From Ruegeria sp. AD91A (GTDB lineage Bacteria; Pseudomonadota; Alphaproteobacteria; Rhodobacterales; Rhodobacteraceae): a DNA stretch of 64,000 nucleotides. The stretch lies in the NCBI RefSeq assembly GCF_003443535.1, contig NZ_CP031947.1, positions 434,001 to 498,000 of the forward strand, written 5' to 3'. Made by a program: the position numbers and the translations under genes. This document shows, one piece after another, positions 49,658-57,766 of the stretch. A model generated the notes under the pieces. The model searched no databases, was not told the origin of the DNA, and saw only the letters and a program-made list of their open reading frames with translations. The first letter of the stretch is position 1; the number at the start of each line of letters is the position of its first letter.

Positions 49658-50590
49658 TTGAACCCGCTCCATCTGGCGGCCCGTCACGGGCCCCGTGTTC
49701 TGATCGCCGGATTGGCGGCGGGTCTGCTTTTGCCGGGTTTGGCCGAGCCCATGCGAGACCTGCTGCCGCCCTTAGTCGTGCTGTTGCTGTTCGTCACCGT
49801 CCTGAGATTGGACCCAGAAACCATTCTTGGGTCGCTGAGCGATCTGCACCAGGTCGCGTTTACTGTTGTCGGGTTTCAATTCGTAATACCGCTGATCATT
49901 CTGGCCATCGGCTTTGCGGGTGGTTGGACGGGAACGCCGGTGCTTCTGTCCCTGCTGATTATGGCAGCAGCACCTTCGATTTCAGGCAGTCCCAACATGT
50001 GTCTGATGATGGGTTATCCGCCTGAACACGCGATGCGAATGCTGGTTGTTGGCACTGCCCTGTTGCCATTGACAGCGTTTCCCCTGTTCCTGCTCATGCC
50101 CGAATTGGGCGACATTCAATCCGTGCTGTTGGCCGGACTGCAACTGTTGTTGACGATACTCTGCGCAACCGGCGCCGCCATCTTTGTACGGCGTGTTTGG
50201 TTGCGTTCACCATCCCATTCCACCTTGTTGAATCTGGAAGGGTTGGGCACAATTACTTTGGCCGTATTTGTCATCGGCCTGATGCCTTCAGTCAGCGCCA
50301 CAGCATTGGAGAGCCCGACTATCGCGGTCTTCTGGATCGTGCTCGCCTGTTTGGCCAATTTCGGCACTCAAATTGTTACGTTCCGTTTGACCCGAGACAG
50401 GTTACCAGCAGCCAGTTCTACCGCTGTCTCCCTGATCGCAGGAAATAGAAACATCGCAATTTTCTTCGTGGCTTTGCCGCCTGAGGTCACCGCGCCGATC
50501 ATGGCCTTTATCGGGGCGTATCAGATTCCGATGTACCTGACACCAGTGGTCATGCGTCATCTCTATAGGAGACAACGTCCACCCGAGTAG
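49658..50590 (+). CDS. bile acid:sodium symporter-like (BASS) membrane protein
   Basis: This 310-residue hydrophobic protein has about nine to ten membrane segments and resembles the BASS/arsenite-permease-like group. It contains MAAAPSISGSPNMCLMMGYPPEHAMRMLVVGTALLPLTAFPLFLL and a late AGNRNIAIFFVALP segment typical of that fold. It begins with a TTG only 7 bases after the DctM stop, so it is probably the last gene of the operon. It may export a by-product or import a related compound. The family assignment is moderate. Confidence 0.72.
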   Translation: MNPLHLAARHGPRVLIAGLAAGLLLPGLAEPMRDLLPPLVVLLLFVTVLRLDPETILGSLSDLHQVAFTVVGFQFVIPLIILAIGFAGGWTGTPVLLSLLIMAAAPSISGSPNMCLMMGYPPEHAMRMLVVGTALLPLTAFPLFLLMPELGDIQSVLLAGLQLLLTILCATGAAIFVRRVWLRSPSHSTLLNLEGLGTITLAVFVIGLMPSVSATALESPTIAVFWIVLACLANFGTQIVTFRLTRDRLPAASSTAVSLIAGNRNIAIFFVALPPEVTAPIMAFIGAYQIPMYLTPVVMRHLYRRQRPPE

Positions 50591-50699
50591 CTGGTAGCAC
50601 TTCCTCAAGATACCTTTTCCCCGTCCCATACCGACTTTGGGCAGACTCCACACCTCCAGTTCAGTGCCAAAAACTTGTTTGGCGGCACCTGGAATATGT

Positions 50700-50752
50700 T
50701 GTCACTATTGACAGTTAATTGTGCTATTCCTATTTACTGTCAACACTGACAG
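50700..50752 (+). promoter_or_regulatory. promoter with paired TetR-type operators
   Basis: A consensus-like promoter is visible: TTGACA (50708-50713), a 17-base spacer and TATTTA (50731-50736). Two matching palindromes frame it: TGTCA-CTAT-TGACA (50700-50713), covering the -35, and CTGTCA-ACAC-TGACAG (50737-50752), at the probable start site. Their centres are 38 bases apart. The operon encodes a TetR repressor, which is the likely ligand of both. An AAGGA site and the ATG at 50766 follow. Confidence 0.72.
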
Positions 50753-50765
50753 CTAAGGATTTATC

Positions 50766-51197
50766 ATGCCGCCCAGAAAATTGACGATCGCATCCGTATT
50801 GACGCTGGCCTCGTCCCTTGGGGCGTCCGCGCAGACTCTCACTGCAACGGTGAAGGACGTACGCAACGCAAAGGGCGATCTGATCATTGCGGTGTTTGAC
50901 GAAGCTAAACCATTTGAGGCTATGGACATGACGAACGCTGCGGCTTTGGCTGCGGTTCCTGCTGTCGAAGGCCAGGTTTCGGTTACCTTTCACAATCTCC
51001 CGCTTGGCAAATACGCGATTGCCGCGATTCACGACGAGAACAGAAACAGCAACCTGGATACCGACAAAGATGTTCCAACCGAAGGGTACGGCTTTGGCGG
51101 TATGGGGCGAAGCGGCCTGCCACCAGAATTCGCGGATGCCGCGGTCGCCGTCGGCACCGGCGCAACTGGAAACCTGAAGTTGAAATACTGGAAATAA
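50766..51197 (+). CDS. DUF2141 secreted protein
   Basis: This 143-residue protein has a signal peptide (about 1-23, ending ASAQT) and a DUF2141 beta-sandwich. Family landmarks are GDLIIAVFDEAKPFE, FHNLPLGKYAIAAIHDENRNSNLDTD and EGYGFGG near the C-terminus. The biochemical role is unknown to me. It is the first gene of the TetR-controlled Rieske operon, and its stop lies one base before the TetR start. Confidence 0.85.
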   Translation: MPPRKLTIASVLTLASSLGASAQTLTATVKDVRNAKGDLIIAVFDEAKPFEAMDMTNAAALAAVPAVEGQVSVTFHNLPLGKYAIAAIHDENRNSNLDTDKDVPTEGYGFGGMGRSGLPPEFADAAVAVGTGATGNLKLKYWK

Positions 51198-51198
51198 C

Positions 51199-51792
51199 AT
51201 GAGCGGGCGCCCCTCAAATCGTGATGAACGTTATGATCAGGTTATGCAGGCTCTGGTCAGATGTGTTGCGAGATATGGCCTCGATGGTGCATCGCTTTCA
51301 CAAATAGCCAAGGAGGCAGGCCTGACGCGTCCTCTGATCCGGCATCATCTGGGCAATCGGGATGAATTGATCACGACCCTGCAAGACTATGTTCTGAAAT
51401 GCTTTTCGAAACAGTTTGACGCGCTTGTTGGGGTCTTGCCGGCCTCGGGCAAATCAGAACATCTGATCGATCTTCTGTTCTCGGACATGAACCAGACGTC
51501 ACCGGATATGGTACTTGCCTTTGCAGCACTCACCGCGCGGGCTGTCGAGGATGTTTCGCTTCGCCAGGCTTGTCGTGAGGCTCTGCTTTCCTTTGAAACT
51601 GCGATTGCCGCGATATTGCGCGCGGATTTCCCGAAAGTGGATGCCGCAAAGGTCAATACCACCGCTCATGGTATAGTGGCCCTTTATTTCAACGCGACGT
51701 CTTTGGCCCCCCTGGAAATGCCGAGTGTCTGGAAAACACAGGCCGAACAGGCCGCGCGTGCACTGTTCAATGGCCTGGAGCACGCATCATGA
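51199..51792 (+). CDS. TetR-family repressor
   Basis: This 197-residue protein has an N-terminal TetR helix-turn-helix (ALVRCVARYGLDGASLSQIAKEAGLTRPLIRHHLGNRDEL, about residues 16-55) and a helical ligand domain. Its domain length and operator arrangement resemble regulators such as BetI, but the ligand is unknown. It probably binds the two palindromes at 50700-50752 and so represses the operon it belongs to. Its last codons overlap the next gene by 4 bases. Confidence 0.88.
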   Translation: MSGRPSNRDERYDQVMQALVRCVARYGLDGASLSQIAKEAGLTRPLIRHHLGNRDELITTLQDYVLKCFSKQFDALVGVLPASGKSEHLIDLLFSDMNQTSPDMVLAFAALTARAVEDVSLRQACREALLSFETAIAAILRADFPKVDAAKVNTTAHGIVALYFNATSLAPLEMPSVWKTQAEQAARALFNGLEHAS

Positions 51793-52040
51793 CACGCAGG
51801 CGGCAGCTGAACTACATCACCTTTGCTGCGCTGATGGTCACGACAGTACTTGGCTATCAGTCGTTGTGGGGTCTTCTTTTCATGTTCTGGACAATCCCGA
51901 ATTTCTATTCCGGTCACGCATTGCTTTTGACCGACGTAACCCGGGATGAAGACCCCGTCCTGTTTTGGCTGATCCAACTCGCCTGGATCGCACTTGGCCT
52001 GTCGATGATTGCCATCGACATTCTACCTTCAACGTTTTGA
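51789..52040 (+). CDS. small two-helix membrane protein
   Basis: This 83-residue protein has two hydrophobic stretches, about residues 10-35 (ITFAALMVTTVLGYQSLWGLLF) and 57-77 (PVLFWLIQLAWIALGLSMIA). A short polar loop, LLTDVTRDEDP, lies between them. It overlaps the TetR gene by 4 bases and precedes the Rieske oxygenase by 23 bases, so it is a real operon member. I do not recognise a family. It might anchor or help the oxygenase/reductase or handle a membrane-soluble substrate; that is conjecture. Confidence 0.78.
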   Translation: MTRRRQLNYITFAALMVTTVLGYQSLWGLLFMFWTIPNFYSGHALLLTDVTRDEDPVLFWLIQLAWIALGLSMIAIDILPSTF

Positions 52041-52063
52041 AGAAACCTTCACAAGAGGCTCAA

Positions 52064-53218
52064 ATGAAACCCATGCTGCACCTTTTGCCAGTCGAGGCTT
52101 ACACGAGCCAGGATTGGTTCAACCGGGAAATGCGCGAAATCTTCTCCAAAACCTGGCGTTACGCCGGTTTTATGGAGGATGTCAGCGAACCTGGCCAATT
52201 CATCGCCGTGCAGGCCGGCTTCAACAATATTTTCGTGATCATGGGGCGCGATCGCCGCCTGCGCGCGTTCCATAACATCTGCCGCCACCGCGGCACCCAA
52301 CTGATCAGGGCGGTTGGCAAAACGCAAAAGGCCTTGACCTGCCCTTATCACGACTGGACGTACGACCTTGAAGGCAATCTGATTTCGGTGCCAGATGAGC
52401 AAGAGGAATATGGCAAGGTCGACAAGTCCTGCCTTGGCCTGAAACCCGCCAAGGTCGATATCTGGAAATCGATGATTTTCGTCCATCCAGACCCCGACGC
52501 ACCTTCCATCGCCGAATGGCTCGGCCCGGTCGAACCCCATATCGGCCCCCACGTCCCGGAAGAGCTGATCGAGTATGCAGACCTGAACAACAGCTACGAG
52601 ATAAAGGCTAACTGGAAGGTTGTCGTTGAGAACTACATCGACGTTTACCACCTGAGTCATCTGCACTCGAGTACGCTGCAGATGTATGACCATAAAGCCG
52701 CAAAGTACCACTGGGAAGGACCCCATTACTTGTTTTGGGAGCCGCCGGTGGCAGAGTTTCTGGAAGATCAGGAAAGCAAACTGACCGCCCCACGCGTCAT
52801 ACCCAAAGACATGAATGGAGCCTGGGTGCCAATGCTGTTCCCGGGTATTGGCCTGGCCGCTTCGGAAGACGGCTGGAATATCTTCATTATCGAACCCCTT
52901 GGCCCGGAACTGACACGAGTTCACAATCGTGGGCGGGTGTCCAACAGCTCGGAATGGGAATTCACCAAACAGTCGATGAAGTCGTCCTCTTTCTGGTCCA
53001 AGTTTGGAATAGGCGGAAAATACGAAGCCAATGACGCGATGGGCGAAGATGACCCGATGGTTGCCGGCGACTTTACCGGCGAAGATATCTACGCGTGCGA
53101 GCAACAGCAGAAATCCCTGCATTCACCGTATTTTGAAGCAGGTCCAGCAGCAAACGGTGAAAGCCCCGTTATCGAGCACCAGAAAGTTGTTCTGCAATGG
53201 TTGGGGGACGGTAAATGA
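52064..53218 (+). CDS. Rieske non-heme iron oxygenase, catalytic subunit
   Basis: This 384-residue oxygenase has the Rieske cluster ligands Cys73, His75, Cys93 and His96 (CRHRG and CPYHDW). The C-terminal SRPBCC catalytic domain has the mononuclear iron motif Asn190-x2-Asp193-x2-His196-x4-His201. The bridging residue is Asp193, as in many ring-hydroxylating oxygenases, whereas carnitine monooxygenase CntA uses Glu. The overall build and length also fit the GbcA-like demethylases. The substrate may be aromatic or a quaternary amine and is not decided. ATG 52064 follows an AGAGGC site; the frame upstream overlaps the small membrane protein. Confidence 0.9.
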   Translation: MKPMLHLLPVEAYTSQDWFNREMREIFSKTWRYAGFMEDVSEPGQFIAVQAGFNNIFVIMGRDRRLRAFHNICRHRGTQLIRAVGKTQKALTCPYHDWTYDLEGNLISVPDEQEEYGKVDKSCLGLKPAKVDIWKSMIFVHPDPDAPSIAEWLGPVEPHIGPHVPEELIEYADLNNSYEIKANWKVVVENYIDVYHLSHLHSSTLQMYDHKAAKYHWEGPHYLFWEPPVAEFLEDQESKLTAPRVIPKDMNGAWVPMLFPGIGLAASEDGWNIFIIEPLGPELTRVHNRGRVSNSSEWEFTKQSMKSSSFWSKFGIGGKYEANDAMGEDDPMVAGDFTGEDIYACEQQQKSLHSPYFEAGPAANGESPVIEHQKVVLQWLGDGK

Positions 53219-54279
53219 GCCCGCGTGACTTTTTTCCATTGCGCGTTTGCGGGACCAGAGTTGAATTGGGTGGCTTGGCAAAGACCGTTATGTTCGAGAT
53301 TCCTGATCGCTTGATGGACACGTTCGCCTGGAGACCGGGCCAGCACGTGTCCATTCGTTTCACTATTGATGGCGAAGAGCACCGTCGAAGCTATTCGGTC
53401 TCAAATTCACCTTACTCCGGGGGCCCGCTTCGGATCACCGTCAAACGGGTCAAGGGTGGCAGTGTCAGCAACTTCATCAACGACACTATTCAGGAAGGAC
53501 AAACCATCGACGTCATGCCGCCATTTGGCAGTTTCTGCCTGGAACCCGATGAAACGGCACGACGCACTCATTACTTTTTTGGCGCGGGCTCTGGCATCAC
53601 TCCGCTCTTTGCGATGCTGAATTCCGTTTTGACAGCTGAGCCCTATTCAGTCGCGCATCTGGCATATGGCAACTCAAACGCCCAAAGCATCCTTTTTCAG
53701 GAAGAACTGAGCGTGCTGAAGGAAACACATCCTGAGCGTCTTACAATCAACCACGTTTTTTCGAAACCCGGCTGGTGGTCCAGTGCCGAGTATTGGCGGC
53801 AGGGTACAATCGACCTGCCTGCAATTGAAGCGTTGATCACCGAGTATCCTCCTTACGCTCAGGACGCTCAATACTATGTCTGTGGTCCCGGCGACATGAA
53901 CCAGACCGTCAAATCGGCCTTGATGTCCATTGATGTGCCCGCGAACCGCATCCACGTGGAAAGCTATGGTGCTTCACCGGATCTGGACACTGGTTTTGAA
54001 GGGGTGGAAGCAACCGCTGAACTGACGCTGGAAGGCGCCCGACATCTCATTTCGATCTCCAAGGGACAGACCCTTCTTCATGCAGCGCAGTCCGCAGGTC
54101 TGAAGCCACCCTATTCCTGCCAATCGGGGGTCTGCGGCGCGTGCCGGGCCAAACTGACCAACGGCACAGTTCATATGCGGGCGCGCATGGCGCTGGAGGA
54201 TGAAGACATCAAAGCCGGAGAAATCCTGGCCTGCCAGTCAATACCCACGGCGGAAAAACTGGCGATCAGCTTTGAGTAG
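53215..54279 (+). CDS. oxygenase reductase: FAD, NAD and plant-type 2Fe-2S domains
   Basis: This 354-residue electron-transfer protein starts with an FAD-binding barrel (RRSYSVSNSP, about residues 59-68). The NAD domain follows, with FFGAGSGITPLFAML and YYVCGPGDM. It ends in a C-terminal ferredoxin domain carrying Cys ligands in CQSGVCGACRAK and a late ILACQS. This order matches PaaE/GbcB-type reductases. It overlaps the oxygenase gene by 4 bases and should supply it with electrons from NAD(P)H. A bidirectional hairpin follows. Confidence 0.93.
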   Translation: MSPRDFFPLRVCGTRVELGGLAKTVMFEIPDRLMDTFAWRPGQHVSIRFTIDGEEHRRSYSVSNSPYSGGPLRITVKRVKGGSVSNFINDTIQEGQTIDVMPPFGSFCLEPDETARRTHYFFGAGSGITPLFAMLNSVLTAEPYSVAHLAYGNSNAQSILFQEELSVLKETHPERLTINHVFSKPGWWSSAEYWRQGTIDLPAIEALITEYPPYAQDAQYYVCGPGDMNQTVKSALMSIDVPANRIHVESYGASPDLDTGFEGVEATAELTLEGARHLISISKGQTLLHAAQSAGLKPPYSCQSGVCGACRAKLTNGTVHMRARMALEDEDIKAGEILACQSIPTAEKLAISFE

Positions 54280-54307
54280 ACCCGTCGCTGAAGAACGGTA
54301 GGTGAGT

Positions 54308-54336
54308 CTGAGGCGGGTTGTTTCATGCCGCCTCAG
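54308..54336. terminator. bidirectional terminator between convergent genes
   Basis: CTGAGGCGG and CCGCCTCAG form a 9-base stem around an 11-base loop in the gap between the reductase and cupin genes. It can serve both converging transcripts. Confidence 0.6.
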
Positions 54337-54354
54337 GCCCAGTTGCGGATCAAA

Positions 54355-54726
54355 TCATGCGTCCGGCGCACATTCTCGGATTACGAAGTGCTTGGTTGTT
54401 TCTTCCACAACTTCCCAATAGCCACGAAAACCGTTGGGGATCAGAAAGCTGGCCCCGGTTCGAAAATCCTGACGGGTCCCGTCTTCGTGGATCAGGGCAC
54501 AATGGCCTTTGACGATATAGCAATATTCGTCCTTGTCCGTAAACGCGTGCCATTTGCCCTTCGTAGACGTCCAGGTCCCAGCGGACAGTTGTCCATCCGG
54601 GCTGGTGAAGTGCATTCCAATCTTGTGATGCGGATCGCCCTCGACAACGCGATCGGGAAGGTCAGCCAAACGCCTTTGGCTGCGCGTTGCGGGCTCATCG
54701 AAAAGATTGAGTACCTGTGTCGTCAT
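54355..54726 (-). CDS. small cupin protein (DUF861-like)
   Basis: This 123-residue single-domain cupin has a metal-site-like core: GTWTSTKGKWHAFTDKDEYCYIVKG, with Glu and His, then GASFLIPNGFRGYWEVVE. The start at 54726 is supported by an AGGAGGG site; the open frame extends about 29 codons further, overlapping the exporter leader. It is the last gene of the taurine operon strand, 90 bases after the exporter. Its role there is unknown. Relatives bind small amino or ureido compounds. Confidence 0.8.
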   Translation of the reverse strand: MTTQVLNLFDEPATRSQRRLADLPDRVVEGDPHHKIGMHFTSPDGQLSAGTWTSTKGKWHAFTDKDEYCYIVKGHCALIHEDGTRQDFRTGASFLIPNGFRGYWEVVEETTKHFVIRECAPDA

Positions 54727-54816
54727 GAGGTCATACCCTCCTGCTGGTCGTGTATTGCGAGATGACGTGACCGGCCAATGATCGGTCACGTGCTGGACTT
54801 GGATTTTCGCCATCCT

Positions 54817-55854
54817 CTAATGAAACAGGTAGACACCCGCCAATACGAGAGCAGCGATGAAGATTGTCTCGGCCACGATCAGGACGATGGCCTGCCCGCC
54901 CACATCCAGAATGCGCTTGAGTGACGTTTTCATGCCCACTGCCGCAATCGACACCAGCAGCGCCCATCGACTGAGATCGGCCATTACCGACGAGACCACG
55001 TCCGGGATCAGACCCATTGAATTCAGGACGGCAAAGATCAGAAAACCAACGACAAACATCGGCAAAATGGGTGGGCGCTTGCCGTCTGCTTCGCCGAGTT
55101 CCGCGTGGCGTCGGACAAGAATCGAGATGACCAGAACCACCGGGGCCAGCATGGCGACACGGATCAGCTTGACCAGTGTCGCGACCTCTCCGGTTTGATC
55201 CGAGACCGAGAACCCTGCCCCGACAACCTGCGCGACATCGTGGATCGTCCCGCCGAGGAAGACCCCGGAAAGCTCGTCGTTGAACTCAAATGCCTCAGTG
55301 AGGATGGGATAGGCGATCATCGCGATTGTCGACAGAACAGTGACGGACAATACCGTGAAAATCAGGTTGCGTTCCGAATGCTCGTTTTTGGGCAGAATGG
55401 CAGACAGGGCCATCGCGGCCGACGCGCCGCAAATCGCGACCGAACCGCCCGTCAACACACCGAAGCGCCAGCCACGACCCAGCAGGCGCGCGCCCAGAAG
55501 GCCGAACAGAATCGTGAGGATCACACCCGCAATAACGACCGCAATCAGATCCGCGCCAAGGCTCATCATCAGTTCAACCGAAATCCGGGCCCCAAGCAGA
55601 GCCACGCCAAAACGAAGAACGGTTCGTGCCGTAAACTCGATCCCGGCTTTGCAGTCGCCTGCGTCGTCTTCGGCCAGAAAATGGAACGCAATGCCCAGCA
55701 ACAAGGCCATCAGCATTGCCGGAGCGCCATAGTGCTCGGACAAGAATTTCGCCGCAACGGCAACAACCACGGAAACTAAGAATCCGCGACCGTTCAAACG
55801 AACGAAAGACCGTGCCCGAAGCCACGGCGAGTTGGATGCACTTAACGCCTGCAT
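54817..55854 (-). CDS. YeiH-family (COG2855) putative sulfate/sulfite exporter
   Basis: This 345-residue membrane protein has about ten helices and the family phrases CGASAAMALSAILP and GVFLGGTIHDVAQVVGAG. Relatives in taurine and sulfolactate degraders (named TauZ or SuyZ in some species) are proposed to export sulfite or sulfate released from sulfonates. Following xsc, this is the expected route for the sulfur. ATG 55854 follows AAGGAAG and was preferred over the earlier in-frame start. A 17-base hairpin lies between it and xsc. Confidence 0.85.
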   Translation of the reverse strand: MQALSASNSPWLRARSFVRLNGRGFLVSVVVAVAAKFLSEHYGAPAMLMALLLGIAFHFLAEDDAGDCKAGIEFTARTVLRFGVALLGARISVELMMSLGADLIAVVIAGVILTILFGLLGARLLGRGWRFGVLTGGSVAICGASAAMALSAILPKNEHSERNLIFTVLSVTVLSTIAMIAYPILTEAFEFNDELSGVFLGGTIHDVAQVVGAGFSVSDQTGEVATLVKLIRVAMLAPVVLVISILVRRHAELGEADGKRPPILPMFVVGFLIFAVLNSMGLIPDVVSSVMADLSRWALLVSIAAVGMKTSLKRILDVGGQAIVLIVAETIFIAALVLAGVYLFH

Positions 55855-55897
55855 CTTACTTCCTTTGCAATATTTGAGCTGCCTTATGGGCAAAGCC

Positions 55898-55935
55898 TGC
55901 CCCCACCCGAACCGTATTCGGTTCGGGTGGGGGCA
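55898..55935 (-). terminator. long perfect hairpin after xsc
   Basis: Two exactly complementary 17-base arms flank a TATT loop (arms 55898-55914 and 55919-55935), about ten bases past the xsc stop. No T-run follows on the minus strand. It may terminate poorly and mainly protect the highly expressed xsc message from 3' decay, with lower read-through into the exporter gene. Confidence 0.65.
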
Positions 55936-55943
55936 TGATCAGA

Positions 55944-57722
55944 TTACAGCTCGACCTGATCTTTCATTTCGTCGGCTGAGATTCCGGCGACTGCGACGGG
56001 TTTTTTCATTGCGTCGCGGCGGAAGGGTTCGCCGAGTTCCTGGTTGATCAGGGCCTCGATCAGCGTGGTGATGCCGTTCTTCTGGTCCTCGATCGCTTGG
56101 TTCAGCGCCGCGGTCAGCTCGTCCTGGGTGCGGGCAACGACGCCCTTCAGACCACAGGCCTGCGCAATACCGGCGTAAGACACTTTGGTGTCCAGCTCGG
56201 TGCCCACGAAGTTGTCGTCAAACCACAGGGTCGAGTTGCGCTTTTCCGCGCCCCACTGATAGTTGCGGAAGACGATCTGGGTCACGGCAGGCCATTCCTC
56301 GCGGCCGATCGCGGTCAGTTCGTTCACCGCGATGCCGAATGCACCATCACCGGCAAAGCCCACAACCGGAACGTCCGGGCAGCCGATCTTGGCGCCGACG
56401 ATGGCGGGCAGCCCATAGCCGCAGGGGCCGAACAGGCCCGGCGCCAGGTACTTGCGGCCCTCTTCAAACGACGGATAGGCGTTGCCGATGGCGCAGTTGT
56501 TGCCGATATCGGACGAGATGATCGCCTCTTTCGGCAGCGCCGCCTGAATCGCGCGCCACGCCATGCGCGGGCTCATCCAGTCCGGCTTGGCGTCACGGGC
56601 GCGCTGGTTCCAGGTGGTGCCCGGATCGTCATCCTCGTGGGTCATCGAGGTCAGCTCCTGCGCCCAGGCGGATTTTTTCTGCGCAATGCGTTCCTTGCGC
56701 TCCTTGCGGCCTTCGTCACCGGCGGTGTCGCTCAGCTGGGCCAGAATGCCTTGGGCCACCTTGGCCGCATCACCGACGATACCGACGGTGACAGTTTTGG
56801 TCAGGCCGATGCGGTCGGGGTTGATGTCGACCTGGATGATCTTGGCATTCGCCGGCCAGTATTCCATGCCATAGCCCGGCAGGGTCGAGAACGGGTTCAG
56901 ACGGGTGCCAAGACACAGAACAACATCAGCCTCGCTGATCAGCTCCATCCCGGCCTTCGAACCGTTATAGCCCAGAGGGCCGGCAAACAGCGGGTGGTTG
57001 CCGGGGAAGGCGTCGTTGTGCTGATAGCCGACGCAGACCGGCGCATTCAGACGCTCGGCCAGTGCCTTCGACGCCTCGATCCCGCCCTTGGACAGGACAA
57101 CGCCCGCACCGTTCAGGATAACGGGGTTCTTGGCGTTCGACAGCAGCTCGGCCGCCTGTGCCACGGCGGTTTCGCCGCCCGAGGGGCGTTCGAAATCGAC
57201 GATGGCGGGCAGATCAACATCGATCACCTGAGTCCACATATCACGCGGGATGTTCAGCTGAGCCGGCGCGCTGGCGCGCTTGGCCTGCATGATCACACGG
57301 TTCAGAACCTCGCAGACGCGGGTCGGGTCGCGGACCTCTTCCTGATAGGCGACCATGTCCTCGAACAGCTTCATCTGCTCGACTTCCTGGAAGCCGCCCT
57401 GACCGATGGTCTTGTTCGCCGCCTGCGGCGTCACCAGCAGCAGCGGGGTGTGGTTCCAGTAAGCCGTCTTCACGGCGGTCACGAAATTGGTGATGCCGGG
57501 GCCGTTCTGCGCAATCATCATCGACATCTTGCCGGTCGCTCGGGTATAGCCATCCGCCATCATCCCCGCACTGCCTTCATGAGCACAGTCCCAGAACATG
57601 ATCCCGGCCTTCGGGAACAAATCAGAGATCGGCATCATCGCAGATCCAATGATCCCAAACGCATGCTCAATCCCGTGCATCTGCAGAACCTTAACAAACG
57701 CCTCTTCCGTCGTCATCTTCAT
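55944..57722 (-). CDS. xsc: sulfoacetaldehyde acetyltransferase
   Basis: This 592-residue thiamine-diphosphate enzyme converts sulfoacetaldehyde and phosphate to acetyl phosphate and sulfite. Family markers include FGIIGSAMMPISDLFPKAGI, the activating Glu in WDCAHEGSAGMMADGYTRATG, MIAQNGPGITNFVTAVKTAYWNHTP and GFAGDGAFGIAVNEL for the ThDP/Mg site. It is far closer to Xsc than to acetolactate synthases. The phosphotransacetylase that normally follows in the pathway is not in the window. It lies 44 bases from the tauY gene in one operon, and its codon use is strongly biased, consistent with high expression. Confidence 0.95.
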   Translation of the reverse strand: MKMTTEEAFVKVLQMHGIEHAFGIIGSAMMPISDLFPKAGIMFWDCAHEGSAGMMADGYTRATGKMSMMIAQNGPGITNFVTAVKTAYWNHTPLLLVTPQAANKTIGQGGFQEVEQMKLFEDMVAYQEEVRDPTRVCEVLNRVIMQAKRASAPAQLNIPRDMWTQVIDVDLPAIVDFERPSGGETAVAQAAELLSNAKNPVILNGAGVVLSKGGIEASKALAERLNAPVCVGYQHNDAFPGNHPLFAGPLGYNGSKAGMELISEADVVLCLGTRLNPFSTLPGYGMEYWPANAKIIQVDINPDRIGLTKTVTVGIVGDAAKVAQGILAQLSDTAGDEGRKERKERIAQKKSAWAQELTSMTHEDDDPGTTWNQRARDAKPDWMSPRMAWRAIQAALPKEAIISSDIGNNCAIGNAYPSFEEGRKYLAPGLFGPCGYGLPAIVGAKIGCPDVPVVGFAGDGAFGIAVNELTAIGREEWPAVTQIVFRNYQWGAEKRNSTLWFDDNFVGTELDTKVSYAGIAQACGLKGVVARTQDELTAALNQAIEDQKNGITTLIEALINQELGEPFRRDAMKKPVAVAGISADEMKDQVEL

Positions 57723-57766
57723 GTGGGTGTTTCCTTATCTTTTCAGGACGCTGAAGCCCCTGTGAG

